Positions 33,728 to 46,400 of a stretch of DNA of 64,000 nucleotides are shown here, piece by piece (the stretch's first letter is position 1; every line of letters starts with the position of its first letter). This stretch comes from Zea mays. Lineage: Eukaryota; Streptophyta; Magnoliopsida; Poales; Poaceae. The translations under genes and the position numbers were made by a program. Under the pieces are notes generated by a model that saw only the letters and a program-made list of their open reading frames with translations, did no database searches and was not told the DNA's origin. Where the stretch lies: assembly GCF_902167145.1 (NCBI RefSeq), contig NC_050097.1, positions 43,260,095-43,324,094 on the forward strand. The letters run 5' to 3'.

Positions 33728-34999
33728 ACGATCACAGCAGAGTCAGTCAATCCAATAGTACTGGAGTTGGCATAGGTGACCAAGAGCGTAGCTTTTTCAT
33801 TTTTACATTTTAAATATTAAAATTTTTAAAACTATACCTTGGATTACAGCTGTCCCACTAATGAACGACAGGGTCACAATTATAAACTTTTTTTTCATTG
33901 GGTACTTAAGAGTAGTGATAGCAATGGGTACCCACGACTCGATACTTCACGACTCGATACTTGATGATTATTTACTTCATTATGATATACATGAGCTAAA
34001 TATTCTACCAATAGATTTTTATTGGACAAAAGCCTTCACCAATGAATAAACAGGCATCAGAACGTTCTACTCTCTTAGATATATCCGTTAATCCGTGGGA
34101 GTACGTTATAAAAATTAGTCAATCTAAAGACGATATAACTTGTATTTTTAAGATGGAGGGAGTACACGCTATTAAACTCAACGTGTTAGTTCTGATCGAT
34201 AAAGCGTGGAAGCTAGTAAGTCAAGCAAGACAATATGGTAAAGTGTATTACTAGCTAGCATTTTGTTCAATTGGAGCGAAGGGAGCTAGTAACTCAAGCA
34301 AGGCAATACGCTAAAATGCGTTACTAGCTAGCATTGTGTTTATTGGAGCGAAGAATCGATCCACTTAGTTCTTGCACACAGAACTGATGAGTAGCTAAAG
34401 TTTACCTAACAAACAGTAGCCAAACAATTCAATCCATTCTCTTGTGTGTGCTATATTACTCCGTTCCTGAGTTATGGTACAATAGAACCATATATCAATT
34501 TGTCATGCGCTAGTAATAGTGGCAACATGATTGTGGCTGAGCGAAGGGAGATTCTTTATAATAGTGCAACATGATTGTGGCTGTCTTAAGTTAACCATTT
34601 CAAACTTCGGTTGGATATAATTTAATTTGAGATACTATCAATTTGTCATGCGCTCAACTTCGACAAGATAACCAATACAAAATGTGTGAAGAATCTCGAA
34701 GGACAAACCAAGTTATATGTCTAAGGATATAGTTTAATTTGATATATTATAAAGAATGATCATGATAAGTTCTCCATACGTCGAGATGATCTCAGCAACA
34801 ATTGTTGCTTTGAAGGAAACTCCTTCATCCCTTTCAGTAATCATCTTCACCACTATGGGACCTCCCATTTTTATGTGATATTCAACCCTTAGTTCAACTT
34901 TTACATCCTTTGTGGTAATTAATAGTAGGGGGGAAGTTGATATTCAAAGATAGAATTCATTATTAATGTAGTAAAGGGAAAGTAATGATCAATGAATCA
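33728..34999. other. AT-rich spacer with short duplications
   Basis: No gene. Contains CACGACTCGATACTT twice at about 33935-33962, the 73-bp tandem duplication listed separately, and TGCAACATGATTGTGGCTG twice near 34520-34580. Confidence 0.5.
34211..34357. repeat. Tandem duplication, period about 73 bp
   Basis: The unit AGCTAGTAAGTCAAGCAAGA ... TTGGAGCGAAG at 34211 recurs, diverged, at 34284 (AGCTAGTAACTCAAGCAAGG). Both units carry the palindrome CTAGCTAG. Confidence 0.75.
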
Positions 35000-36725
35000 A
35001 TGACAAAGGGGAGAAGATCAACAAATACAAAATCAAAAAATGACTCGTCCAACTCAAGTAGCACAATCAAGTGACCAACCAACAAAAGCGCTCAATATCA
35101 AGTTATCAAACCAATCACTATTCAAAAGATCATTCATTGGACCAAGTAGTTGGATATTTAACAAGTGGTGTGCAAACAAGATAAAGGCTAGCATCATCTT
35201 GTGAACACTACTTATTTGTATCATTCATTGAGCCAACAAGAATTGAAGAGGAAATGTTGGGTATTGATTGGATAAATGTCATGCACAGAGAGATCAACAA
35301 CTTCTAAGGAACAAAGTATATGAGTTAGTTGATATGCCTAAGAATTGCAATGCAACTAGAACTAAGTGGATTTTCAAGAACAAGGAGGGTGAAGATGGCA
35401 TAGTGGTGAGAAACAAATCAATGCTAATTGCACTAGGTTACTCTCAAGTGGAAGGTCTAGGCTTTGGATAAATGTATGTCTTGTTTGCAAGATTGGAGGC
35501 AACAAGAATCTTATTGGCATATCATTGTGCTCACAATATCATGTTGTACCACATGAATGAGCACATTTCTTAATGGGCATATTAGGGGGCTAGTCTATGT
35601 TGAATAACCATTCGATTTTGAACGTAACAAGAAGCCCAACCATGTGTACAAGCTCAAGAAAGTACTATGTGTATTGAAGAAAGCACATGATACGAGAGAT
35701 TAAGGGATTTCTTACTCTCAAAGGGGTTCAACATGCGCAAAGTTGATACAACACTCCTCAACAAAAGAATTGCAAATGATTTATTTGTATGCCAAATCTA
35801 TATTGATGATATCATATTTAGCAAGATTTTTTGTGCATAATTTGAAAACATGTTGTTTCATGAGTTTGAAATGTCAATGATAGGAGAGCTAGTTACTTCC
35901 TTGGACTTAAAATCAAATAAATGAATAACAACATATTTGTGAGTAAACAAAAGTATATCAAGGATACAATGAAGAAGTTTAGAATGGATGAAGCAAAACC
36001 AATTCACACACTAATGGGCACTAATGGACATTTGGACTTGGATACAAGGGTGGTGTGATAGATCACAAACTTTATCGATATATGATTGGAAGTCTACTCT
36101 ATTTGACCACATCAATGCTGGATATGATGTTTAGTGTATGCATGTGCATAATATTTCAAGCATCGTCAAGAGGAAGCCATTTGAAAGCAACAATACAATT
36201 CCGAGGTATTTGAAGTATGCATTGAATGTTGGACTTTGGTGTCCCAAGGGGTCCCAATTTGAGTTTATTGGATATTCAAACTCTGACTATGCAGGTGCAA
36301 GGTGGATAAAAAAGCATATCAGTCATATGCCAATTACTCAAAAGATTACTTATGTCTTGGTCATCAAAAAGCAAAATTTGGTTGCATCATCACCGACCGA
36401 AGTAGAGTATGTTTTGCTAGGAAGTTGTTGTGCATAATTTCTATGGATGAAAGCCATATTGCTTGATTATAGGATCAAATTCTACCAAGTCACAATGCTT
36501 TGTGATGATGAAAGTGCAAACAAGATTGCCACCAACATGGCTCACCACTCAAGAACAAAACATATTGATATCTACCACCATTTCATAAGAGATCATCAAG
36601 GAGAAGGGGATATCACAGTTGAAAGTGTGAGCACCTGAGACCAACTTGCTAATATATTTACCAAGCCACATGATAAAGCCCGGTTCTACAAACTTATGAA
36701 TGAACTTCTTGGTGTTTCATACCTT
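35000..36725 (+). pseudogene. Degenerate Ty1/copia pol: reverse transcriptase and RNase H remnant
   Basis: The plus strand shows the copia RT in broken pieces. 35268-35471 has TKWIFKNKEGEDGIVVRNK and LGYSQVEGL. A YIDDIIF catalytic box lies near 35800-35820, with a Met-rich EFEMSM-GEL block near 35865. RNase H pieces are at 36138-36437 (GYSNSDYAGARW, ASSPTEVEY) and 36447-36638 (MLCDDESANKIATN, HSRTKHIDI). Several stops and shifts separate them. No LTR, PBS or gag is seen nearby. It is Sirevirus-related by RT wording but far more decayed than the copy at 60534-63790, so it is the oldest copia trace here. Confidence 0.85.
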
Positions 36726-36887
36726 GCTCCGACAAGTAAATTTATCGTGCGTGTTCCGGGCTCCAGAGGGTTTGCACGGAGGTCACAAGATTTATACTGG
36801 TTCGGGTAGAAAATTCCTACATCCAATCATCGGTGGCTTGCGCTACCAGTACCATTGATGATCAAACTCTTAATAGGGGTTACAAGC
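36726..36887. repeat. Left part of the sequence that received the solo LTR
   Basis: Non-coding, ending CAAGC at 36883-36887, the left target duplication. It continues at 38278. Wording such as TTTATACTGGTTCGGG resembles ends of maize gypsy LTRs. Confidence 0.35.
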
Positions 36888-38277
36888 TGTCGGGTACGAT
36901 AATTAGGGGTACCCATAATATGCCCTGAAACACGCTTAAAATCCTAAGGACTCCGTCAAGGTACGTCCTCCGAGGGCAAGGAACCCAAACTCTGCCTCGC
37001 TCGAGGTTCCCCCTCTAGGTCTTACCAAGACACCGCCTCGTCTGAGGTCCCCCTCAGGGGTCTTCCCAAAACTCTACCTTGCTCAAGGTTCCCCCTCTGG
37101 GGTCTTATTAAAACATCGCCTCGCCCGAGGCCCCCCTTAGGGGTCTTCCCAAAACTCCGCCTCGCCCGAGGTCTATCTTGGATAGGATAGATGCTTGGGA
37201 GAATCTTCGTCTCGATCGAGGCTCCCTCGTCCCAGGGCGGTCATGTCCGTCTCGTCTGAGCCTGCCCCGGGCAGGTAAAGACAAAGCTTGCCCGAAGGCT
37301 GTTGGAGACAACCACATTTAATACATGCACCTACCCCACGATAGGTTGTAAGTGAATCTTTCAACAGGACCACAGTCTTGTCAAAGATTCATCTACATCA
37401 TTATGTGCGCGCATGCTGCCTAACAGCTCCTAACAGGACGCATAATATGATGGGACGCGGACCAAGACCTCGAGCGCGAGTTCCGCCTCGCCCGACGCTA
37501 AACTCAACCTCGGGAGCAAGATACGCCTCGCCCAAACTAGGCCTCGGCTACCTGCTCCCCCGCGAATCCCGTGGAGGGCCACTCCGTCGACTATGGCACG
37601 CGTCATCAAGTCTCAAGACGAAGCTCGGTCGCAACCTCGGACGGACCTCTGCCTCGTCCGAGCTCGGCTCTTCCCTCGATATATGTGACAGAGGACTTCT
37701 CAACATCATAAAAAACAGTGGAGCTGACGCCTCCCGTAACAACCTTTTCCCCATAACAAACACTATGCCAACCACTATGGTATGGGTGACCCCACGCCAG
37801 AGGGGCTCGGGTACATGACCAAGCCCTCGGCCTTGGCCTCGGCTCTCAGCGAAAAACAAGCAAGCACAAGTCAACAACAAAGTACCAGGCCATACTGTCT
37901 ACAAAACATGAGGACACCCCTTCACAGTAGGTAGTCGGCTCCCGTCTACAAGGCAACCCTCCCTGGGTCTATAAATAGGACAATCCACGGCTCCAGAAGG
38001 GAGGACAGGGCGAACACTTGTCAGCTCTCTCCTTCATTCGGTACTGGCACTTGCCTCAATCACTATTAGGGACTTGGGGTCCTCCACTCTCCCCCTATGT
38101 TTGTAACCCCTACTACGAGCACTTTGGTGCGAGCAATATAAGCCTCGTCCCCCCTCTGCTGGAAGTAGGGCCCTTCGTAGCCCAAACCAGGATAAATCAC
38201 TTGTGTGATCTCGCATCACCATCTGGGCGACATTCTTTCACTAGTTGGTTGAAGACCCCCGGTCGAAAACACCGACA
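36888..38277 (+). mobile_element. Solo LTR of a Ty3/gypsy-type element (1390 bp)
   Basis: It starts TGTCGGGTACGATAATTAGG and ends GGTCGAAAACACCGACA, with the inverted termini TGTCGG/CCGACA. It is flanked by CAAGC on the left and CAAGT on the right, a 5-bp target duplication with one mismatch. No internal domain or second LTR. The text is related to the 41642 element: the start TGTCGGG...ATAATTAGGGGTACCC, and many CGCCTCGCCCGAGG units. A solo LTR is what unequal recombination between two LTRs leaves behind. Orientation follows the related LTR. Confidence 0.85.
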
Positions 38278-38921
38278 CAAGTAGTCGAGAGAGGGAGGAG
38301 AGGCTCCCAGATCTCTTATCGGGGTGGAAGTGGAGCTTAGAAGCTGTAAGGTGGAGTCCTAGCTAAGTCTTGGCTTGGCGAGGCTCAGGCCTCCTAGTCC
38401 TCGTCGGTGCTCCTCCTCCTATTCGTCCTTGTGGGCTTGTCTCCGTCTGAAGGCGTCCAGTCGTCTCCAAGTGTCCTTTTGTTCCTTTATCCGTCGATCC
38501 CATTTTCTAGAGGCCAACCTCTCCCTTTCTTAGGCTGGGACAGGGGTTGGCCAGCGGTGGCTTCCTCGGGAAGGAGCCATAAGGTAAGGGTAAAACCAGC
38601 GTTTTATCTCGGGTGAGTCTATGCGTACTCGCGAGGCCTGGGGCTGCCTGGTTGTCGCGTATTTATCGTGGTGGATGATGTGGGGGCGACAATGGTCGCA
38701 GGCACCATCATTCGAGCTATGTTGACCCTGGCTTCCATAGCCTGGGGCTCGGCGCAGCCCGTTGTGTAGTGCACTGTTTTTGGTCTGCGCACTCAGGCCT
38801 AATCCGATAGGCAATAAGTGTGCCGCAAGTCGAGGGGCACGCGGGCTATTAAATCGCCACAATCCGCGGGATCATAGGTCATGAGTGCTATGCGACCCAA
38901 TGTGGTCAGCCTAGGTCTGGA
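38278..38921. repeat. Right part of the solo-LTR host sequence, unclassified
   Basis: Non-coding, moderately GC-rich, without clear termini. It continues 36726-36887 across the solo LTR and is probably an older LTR fragment. Confidence 0.35.
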
Positions 38922-39418
38922 TGAAAGGGAAATGTGCCCTTGGGCCATTTCTATAAATGTTTTGGTGATTAGATGCCCAACACATATTATTTTAGTTAAT
39001 ATGTGCTAAGTGCTAAAGAGATTCAAATCAAGAATCAAGGTATGACTCTAGCCTTAGTGAATTGTTTTTGGTACTAATATATTCCTCTAAGTGCTAGGAA
39101 CCTCGTCAAGTCCAATGAGATTGGATTGGATAAGTTTGGCACCAGCCTGCGGTGCACCGGACTGTCTGGTGTGCACCGGACAGTGTCCGGTGCATAGGCT
39201 GGTCCAACAGCGAACTTGCTGCTCTCGGGAATTTGCCGAGGGCGCTGTGGCTAAAATTCATCGGACTGTCTGGTGTGCACCGGACTATCCGGTGAGCCAA
39301 CAGCGCCCGCGCCAACGGTCGACAGCACGATCAGTTGGCGACACGTGGCCAGAGCCAACAGTCACAAGACCACATCAGACTGTTCGGTGTGCCAAGGGGA
39401 CCGAAGGCTCAACAGTCG
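38922..39418 (+). mobile_element. Sirevirus-type LTR fragment, interrupted at 39418
   Basis: It starts TGAAAGGGAAATGTGCCC, an LTR-like TG start, and carries the palindrome series CACCGGACTGTCTGGTG and CACCGGACTATCCGGTG at about 39155-39300. It breaks off where the next element begins at 39419 with TGAAAGTCGCC. The remainder should lie beyond the far end of the Ji-like element, outside the window. It is the outermost visible layer of the nest. Confidence 0.7.
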
Positions 39419-40572
39419 TGAAAGTCGCCTAGGGGGGTGGATAGACAAAACCTGAAATTTATAAACTTAAACACACACTAGGGCCGGGTTAGCGTTAGAA
39501 TTAAATTCAAGTCCGAAAGAATGTTTCTCTTACTAAGAGTTGCTCAAAGGATGCAGATGACGTATGGGACCAAACTCAAATTAATACTAGCAAGGAAACG
39601 TTAGAGAGAGGAAAGAGGGCAAACAAATCAAGCAAAAATCAAAGCGAGTAGACATGGTGATTTGTTTTACCGAGGTTCGGTTCCAAAGAACCTAGTCCCC
39701 GTTGAGGAGGCCATAAAGGCCGAGTCTATTTCAACCCTTTCCCTCTCTCTCAAACGGTCACTTAGATCAAGTGAGCCTTCCCTTAATCACACGAGTCACT
39801 AAGACCTCGCAAGGACCACCACACACTTGGTGTCTCTTGCTTTTCTTACAAAGCACTTGAGAAATAGAATGAGAAAGGAAGAAGGCAATCCAAGCGACAA
39901 GAGCAACAAAAGAACACAAAACACCCTCTCTCAAGTCCCTAATGGAATTGAGTTGATTTGGAGGCTTGTAGAGGATTTGATCTATTGAATGTGTCTAGGA
40001 GTGAAGTCTTTTGCTCTTGCAATGAATGGGATGTTCCGAATACTTGGGTGTTCATGAATGAGGTGGTTGGGGGTATTTATAGCCTCCAACCACTTCCTAG
40101 CCATTGGCAAGGGCTGCTGGCGATGGGCGCACCAGACAGTCCGGTGTGCCACCGGACAGTCACTGTGCACTGTCCGGTGCGCGCCACGTCAGCGCTACCG
40201 TTAGGGTTCGGAGAAGTTGACCGTTGCAATCGCTTGTCGTATTGTTGCACCGGACAGTCCGGTGCCCTCTGACTTCTGCGCTCTGACTTCTGCCGCGATA
40301 ATGTTCACCACTGTAGCTCTGCACAGTCGACCATTGGCGCGCAGGGAGTCGTTGCTCCGCTAGCTCACAGGACAGTCCGGTGGCACACCGGACCGGTGAA
40401 TTATAGTGGAGCGCGCCTCTCAATTTCCCGAGAGTGGCCTGTTCGAAGGGCGCCTGGCCTGGTGCACCGAACAGTGTCCGGTGTGCCAAAAATCAACAAA
40501 CTCTAGGTCTTGCTCCAATTTTTGATTGAGTCCCTAACTGAATTTCTTTCTTGGTTTGTGTTGAACCTTATG
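39419..40572 (-). mobile_element. 3' LTR of the Ji-like element, distal part
   Basis: 1154 bp, continued by 59481-59593. It contains a palindrome cluster at about 40128-40485 (CACCGGACAGTCCGGTG and variants) and a TATAAATA on the minus strand at 40075-40082, the likely LTR promoter. It gives no protein. Confidence 0.85.
40128..40485. repeat. Palindromic Sirevirus LTR repeats
   Basis: At least five copies or half-copies of the CACCGGAC-N-GTCCGGTG palindrome, for example at about 40129-40146, 40250-40263 and 40371-40395. The same motif clusters at 39155-39300, 54500-54745 and 58869-59135. Such series are a described trait of Sirevirus LTRs. Confidence 0.85.
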
Positions 40573-40856
40573 TGATGAGGACATCCTCCACTATTATGCG
40601 TTGGCAAAGACGCAATTGGCCTAGTTGGCCAATTGTAGTCGGACGGCGACCGTGTGAGCCTCAGAATTAGCCCACCTCGCTTAACTTAGGAGGAGGAAGC
40701 CACTTTAAAAGGGAGAGCCACCCTTCCCCCGTTGGACTAGTCTTTTGGGGCGATTGGACCTTTTCCTGAGTTGGGTGTGCTTAATGAACTGTTGGGCTCC
40801 GGGCAACCCTAATTTGTTAGGCCTCGGCCAACCCCACCTGGGCTGGGTGTATCATC

Positions 40857-40868
40857 TGGTATCGGAGC
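40857..40868 (+). promoter_or_regulatory. Primer-binding site of the TRIM-like element
   Basis: TGGTATCGGAGC differs by one base from the usual TGGTATCAGAGC complementary to the initiator methionine tRNA 3' end. It starts 2 nt after LTR1. Confidence 0.8.
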
Positions 40869-41065
40869 TAGGGCCCATTTTAAGAAGGTGGGAATAATGA
40901 GGACATCCTCCACTATTACCCGTTGGCAAAGACACAATTGGCCCAGTTGGCCCAATTATAGTGGGACGACGACCGTGTGAGCCTCAGAATTATCCCACCT
41001 CGCTTAACTTGGGAGGAGGAAGCCACTTTAAAAGAGAGAGCCACCCTTCCCCCATTGGACTAGTA

Positions 41066-41641
41066 TGAAGGAAACGGGTGACGCCTAAGAGGGGGGTGAA
41101 TTAGGACTTCTAAAACTTTCACTAAACTAGGCCACAATTAAATCCCTAAAGCAAAACCTATGCAAATAATCAAACTAGAAATGTGCAAACTAGGTTTTGT
41201 CTAAGTGTTGCTATCTCTATCGCAATGGCTAAGTTTCAATCTACACTGTATAAGTATGAATACAAGATTGAAACTTAAATGCTTAATATAAATGCGGAAT
41301 CTTAAAGAGCAAAGTAGAGAAGAAAACTTTCATGGATGACGCCGGTATTTTTACCGAGGTATCCAGAGCCGCACAAGGTTTCGACTAATCCTCGTTGGTG
41401 CCCCTACGCAAAGGGAAGCCCACACGAGGGCCAAGCACCTTGGTCGAGTAACTCCGTAGAGAGCCACAGGCCTTCTCCACGCGCAAGTGGTGCTCCGCTT
41501 CCGGCTCCTCTCGGACGCTCCCCGCCGTCTTCACTATTGAGCTTCCGGCCGAAACGCCGCGGGCCTCGTTCCCTCCGTACACGGTGGCGGTCGTGACACA
41601 AACACAGTTGTCACGGTCTCGCAAGACTCTCGCCCCACTCG
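41066..41641 (-). mobile_element. 3' LTR of the gag-only element, part 2
   Basis: This segment matches 57990-58564 almost base for base (for example ACTTCTAAAACTTTCACTAA in both). It ends with ACTCG, the gypsy target duplication. Confidence 0.9.
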
Positions 41642-43426
41642 TGTCGGGGACCATAATTAGGGGTACCCTCAAGACGCCTAATTCTCAGCTGGTAACCCCC
41701 ATCAGCATAAAGCTGCAGAGGCCTGATGGGTGCGATTAAGTCAGGGATCAGTCCATACGAGCGACTCGATCACGCCTCGCCCGAGCCTAGCCTCGGGCAA
41801 GGGCAGCCGACCCCGAGGGATTTCCGTCTCGCCCGAGGCCCCCCTTTAACGGCGGACACATCTCCGGCTCGCCCGAGGCCTTGCCTTCGCTAAGAAGCAA
41901 CCCTGACTAAATCGCCGCGCCGACCGACCGAGTCGCAGGAGCATTTAACACAAAGGTAGCCTGACACCTTTATCCTGACGCGCGCCCCCCGGCAGAGCCG
42001 AAGTGACCGCCGTCACTTCGCCGCTCCACTGACTGGTCTGACAGAAGGACAGCGCTGCCTGCGCCACTCCGACTGCAGTGCCACTTGACAGAGTGAGACT
42101 GACAGGCAGTCAGGCCCTGCCAAAGGCGCCATAGGAAACTCCGCTCCGCCCGACCCAGGGCTCGGACTCGGGCTAAGCCCCGGAAGACGGCGAACTCCGC
42201 TCCGCCCGACCCAGGGCTCGGACTCGGGCTAAGCCCCAGAAGACGGCGAACTCCGCTCCGCCCGACCCAGGGCTCGGACTCGGGCTAAGCCCCGGAAGAC
42301 GGCGAACTCCGCTCCGCCCGACCTAGGGCTCGGACTCGGGCTAAGCCCCGGAAGACGGCGAACTCCGCTCCGCCCGACCCAGGGCTCGGACTCGGGCTAA
42401 GCCCCGGAAGACGGCGAACTCCGCTCCGCCCGACCCAGGGCTCGGACTCGGGCTAGGCCCCGGAAGACGGCGAACTCCGCTCCGCCCGACCCAGGGCTCG
42501 GACTCGAGCTCAGCCCCAGAAGACGACGAACTCCGCTTCGCCCGACCCAGGGCTCGGACTCGGGCTCAGCCCCAGAAGACGACGAACTCCGCTTCGCCCG
42601 ACCCCAGGGCTCGGACTCCGCCCTGGCCTCTGCCGAACGACCTCCGCCTCGCCCGACCCAGGGGCTCGGGCTCGGCCTCGGCCATGGAAGACAGACTCGA
42701 CCTCGGCTTCGGAGGAACCTCCGCGTCGCCCGACCTAGGGCACAGGCCCGCCACGTCAACAGGAAGCGCCATCATCACCCTACCCCGAGCCGACTCGGGC
42801 CGCAGAGAACAAGACCGGTGTCCCATCTGGCTAGCTCCGCCAGATAGGCAATGATGGCGCCCCGCAAGCCCTGTGACGACGGCGGCTCTCAGCTCCCTTA
42901 CGGAAGCAGGGGGACGGCAGCAAGGACTCGACCGCTCCGACAGCTGTCCCTCCGCCAGGCTCCATTGCTCCTCCGACAGCCACGACATCACACTAGCAGG
43001 GTGCCAAGATCTCTCCGGCTGCCACATTGACATGTACTTAGGGCGCTAGCTCTCCCTCCGCTAGACACGTAGCACTCTGCTACATCCCCATTGTACACCT
43101 GGATCCTCTCCTTACGCCTATAAAAGGAAGGACCAGGGCCTTCTTAGAGAAGGTTGGCCGTGCGGGGACGAGGGCGGGACAGGCGCTCTCTTGGGGCCGC
43201 TCACTTCCCTCACCCGCGTGGACGCTTGTAACCCCCTACTGCAAGCGCACCCGACCTGGGCGCGAGACGAACACGAAGGCCGCGGGATTTCCACCTCTCT
43301 CACGCCCGTCTCCGGCCACCTCGCTTCCCCCCTTCGCGCTCGCCCACGCGCTCGACCCATCTGGGCTGGGGCACGCGGCACACTCACTCGTCGGCTTAGG
43401 GACCCCCCGGTCTCAAGACGCCGACA
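41642..43426 (+). mobile_element. 5' LTR of the Huck-like element (1785 bp)
   Basis: Starts TGTCGGGGACCATAATTAGG, ends CAAGACGCCGACA. It is nearly identical to 52462-54190 but longer by exactly one 56-bp repeat unit. A TATAAAAGG box at 43119-43127 is a likely LTR promoter. Confidence 0.95.
42137..42624 (+). repeat. 56-bp tandem repeat in the 5' LTR, nine units
   Basis: Units start at 42137, 42193, 42249, 42305, 42361, 42417, 42473, 42529 and 42585, each beginning AACTCCGCT(C/T)CGCCCGACC. The last is partial and diverged. The matching array at 52957 has eight. Confidence 0.95.
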
Positions 43427-43428
43427 GT

Positions 43429-43446
43429 TGGCGCGCCAGGTAGGGG
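43429..43446 (+). promoter_or_regulatory. Primer-binding site of the Huck-like element
   Basis: TGGCGCGCCAGGTAGGGG begins 2 nt after LTR1, the position expected for a tRNA primer site. I have not assigned the tRNA. Confidence 0.7.
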
Positions 43447-43486
43447 CACACTGCGTGCTGACGAACAGCTTCCCGTCAAGCTCTAG

Positions 43487-46400
43487 ATGGGCAGTCTCCA
43501 GCAACCTCTCCGGCCCGGAACGGTGCTCTGTTTCGGGAGTCTTGAGTTCATGTCCTTCGATGGCAGCTACGACATGATACTCCTTCCACCGTCGCGCGAC
43601 AACGACAATGGCGGCCGACAACCCGCCCGCCGGCGGCGGAATCGACGACATCTTCCCCGCGTGGTGGAGGAACAACATTCGAGCTCGCCCCGTCCTCTCC
43701 CCCGCCAACGGAGGAGGAGGCGGGGCAACCAAGGCCAAGCGGGAGGCCGCGCTTCGTCGACTGTCGAGCGAATCGACGTCCCCAGCGCCCCAACGGGGGG
43801 CGCGTCGGGCATCGACCTCGCGTTTGAGACGAAGGCGAGCGCCGTCCCCCCGCGACACACCAATCCCGAGCAAGTGGACGACGCCAGCGCGCTCGCGGAG
43901 GGCTTGCAGGACGTCGCCCTCGTACCTAAGACGACGGTGCAATCAGTCCCCGACGTGACTATGTCGCTCCTCGTCGACCAAAAGGTACTGACTGATTCCC
44001 ATCCTACGTCATTTCGACTCGGCCTCAACCCGCCTAGCGACCTCGCTTTGGCGGGCGCTCTCGTTGAGGTGAGTGCAACCCCTCTGGGGTTTCGTATGCG
44101 GTCGCCTTGGGACCGATTGACGGACGTCTCGACCTACGGGCCCTCTGGGTCCGAGGAAGATGACGATCCCAGCATCTGTTGGGATTTCTCTGGATTTGGC
44201 AACCCCAGTGCCATGCGGGACTTTATGACCGCATGTGACTACTGCCTCTCCGACTGTTCCGACGGTAGCCGCAGCCTTGACGACGAGGACTGCGGCCCAA
44301 GCCGCGAATGTTTCCACGTCGAGCTAGGGGATCCCTCCGAAGGCAACCATCTCGGCATGCCGGAGGACGGTGATCTCCCTAGGCCGGTGCCTCGCACTGA
44401 CATCCCGTGGGAGCTAGCTGTGGTCCCCGTTCCGGCGGGGGGTCACGACCCACAGCTCGAGCAAGTCCGCGGGGCGCAGGACAGGCTCGACGAGGGAGCA
44501 GGAGCGCTTGAGTCGATCCGCCGAGACGTCGGGCAGGTATGGGCGGGCCAACCCCCGGCCGGAGAAATACGTCACCTGCCCCAGGGTTTCCAGCACCGCG
44601 TCGCCAACGACGTCAGGGTCAGGCCGCCACCCGCATCCAGTGGGGTCGGTCAGAACCTGGCAGCCGCAGCGATGCTCCTCCGCGCGATGTCGGAGCCATC
44701 AACCACCGAGGGTCGGCGAATCCAGGGAGAGCTCAAGAATCTCCTGGAAAGCGCTGCGGCCCGACGGGCCGAGAGCTCTGCCTCCCGAAGGCAAGGATAC
44801 CCCTCGGAACCTCATGCCGTGACTTCCCGATTCATGCGGGAAGCCTCGGTCTACACCGGGCGCACACGCAACACCGCGCCTGCGGCCCCGGGCCACCTCG
44901 GCAACGAGCACCATCGTCGCGACCGTCAGGCCCACCTCGACGAAAGGGTGCGCCGAGGCTACCACCCCAGGCGTGGGGGACGCTACGACAGCGGGGAGGA
45001 TCAGAGTCCCTCGCCCGAACCACCCGGTCCGTAGGCCTTCAGTCGGGCCATCCGACGGGCGCCGTTCCCGACCCGGTTCCGACCCCCGACTACTATCACA
45101 AAGTACTCGGGGGAAACGAGACCGGAACTGTGGCTCGCAGACTACCGCCTGGCCTGCCAACTGGGTGGAACGGACGACGACAACCTCATCATCCGCAACC
45201 TCCCCCTGTTCCTCTCCGACACTGCTCGCGCCTGGTTGGAGCACCTGCCTCCGGGGCAGATCTCCAACTGGGATGACTTGGTCCAAGCCTTCGCCGGCAA
45301 TTTCCAGGGCACGTACGTGCGCCCCAGGAATTCCTGGGACCTCCGAAGCTGCCGGCAACAGCCGGGAGAGTCTCTCCGGGACTACATCCGGCGATTCTCG
45401 AAGCAGCGCACCGAGCTGCCCAACATCACCGACTCGGATGTCATCGGCGCGTTCCTTGCCGGCACCACCTGCCATGACCTGGTGAGTAAGTTGGGTCGCA
45501 AGACCCCCACCAGGGCGAGCGAGCTGATGGACATCGCCACCAAGTTCGCCTCTGGCCAGGAGGCGGTCGAGGCTATCTTCCGAAAGGACAAGCAGCCCCA
45601 GGGCCGCCCATCGGAAGAGGCCCCCGAGGCGTCAACTCCGCGCGGCGCAAAGAAGAAAGGCAGGAAGAAGTCGCAAGCGAAACGCGACGCCGCCGACGCG
45701 GACCTTGTCGCCGCCGTCGAATACAAGAACCCTCGGAAGCCCCCCGGAGGTGCTAACCTCTTCGACAAGATGCTCAAGGAGCCGTGCCCCTATCATCAGG
45801 GGCCCGTCAAGCACACCCTCGAGGAGTGCGTCATGCTTCAGCGCCACTTCCACAGGGCCGGGCCACCCGCAGATGGTGGCAGGGCCCGCGACGACGACAA
45901 GAAGGGAGATCACCAAGCAGGAGAGTTCCCCGAGGTCCGCGACTGCTTCATGATCTACGGTGGGCATGCGGCGAATGCCTCGGCTCGGCATCGCAAGCAA
46001 GAGCGCCGGGAGGTCTGCTCGGTGAAGGTGGCGGCGCCAGTCTACCTAGACTGGTCCGACAAGCCCATCACCTTCGACCAAGCTGACCACCCCGACCACG
46101 TGCCGAGCCCGGGGAAATACCCGCTCGTCGTCGACCCCATCGTCGGCGATGTCAGGCTCACCAAGGTCCTGATGGACGGGGGCAGCTGCCTCAACATCAT
46201 CTACGCCGAGACCCTCAGGCTCCTGCGCGTCGATCTGTCCTCCGTCCGAGCAGGCGCTGCGCCCTTCCACGGGATCATTCCTGGGAAGCGCGTCCAGCCC
46301 CTCGGACGACTCGACCTTCCCGTCTGCTTCGGAACGCCCTCCAACTTCCGAAGGGAGACTTTGACGTTCGAGGTGGTCGGGTTCCGAGGAACCTACCACG

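Noticed and set aside
40573..41065. TRIM-like LTR as a Cassandra element
   Set aside because: Cassandra LTRs carry 5S rRNA-like promoter sequence; I see no 5S box A or C text here.
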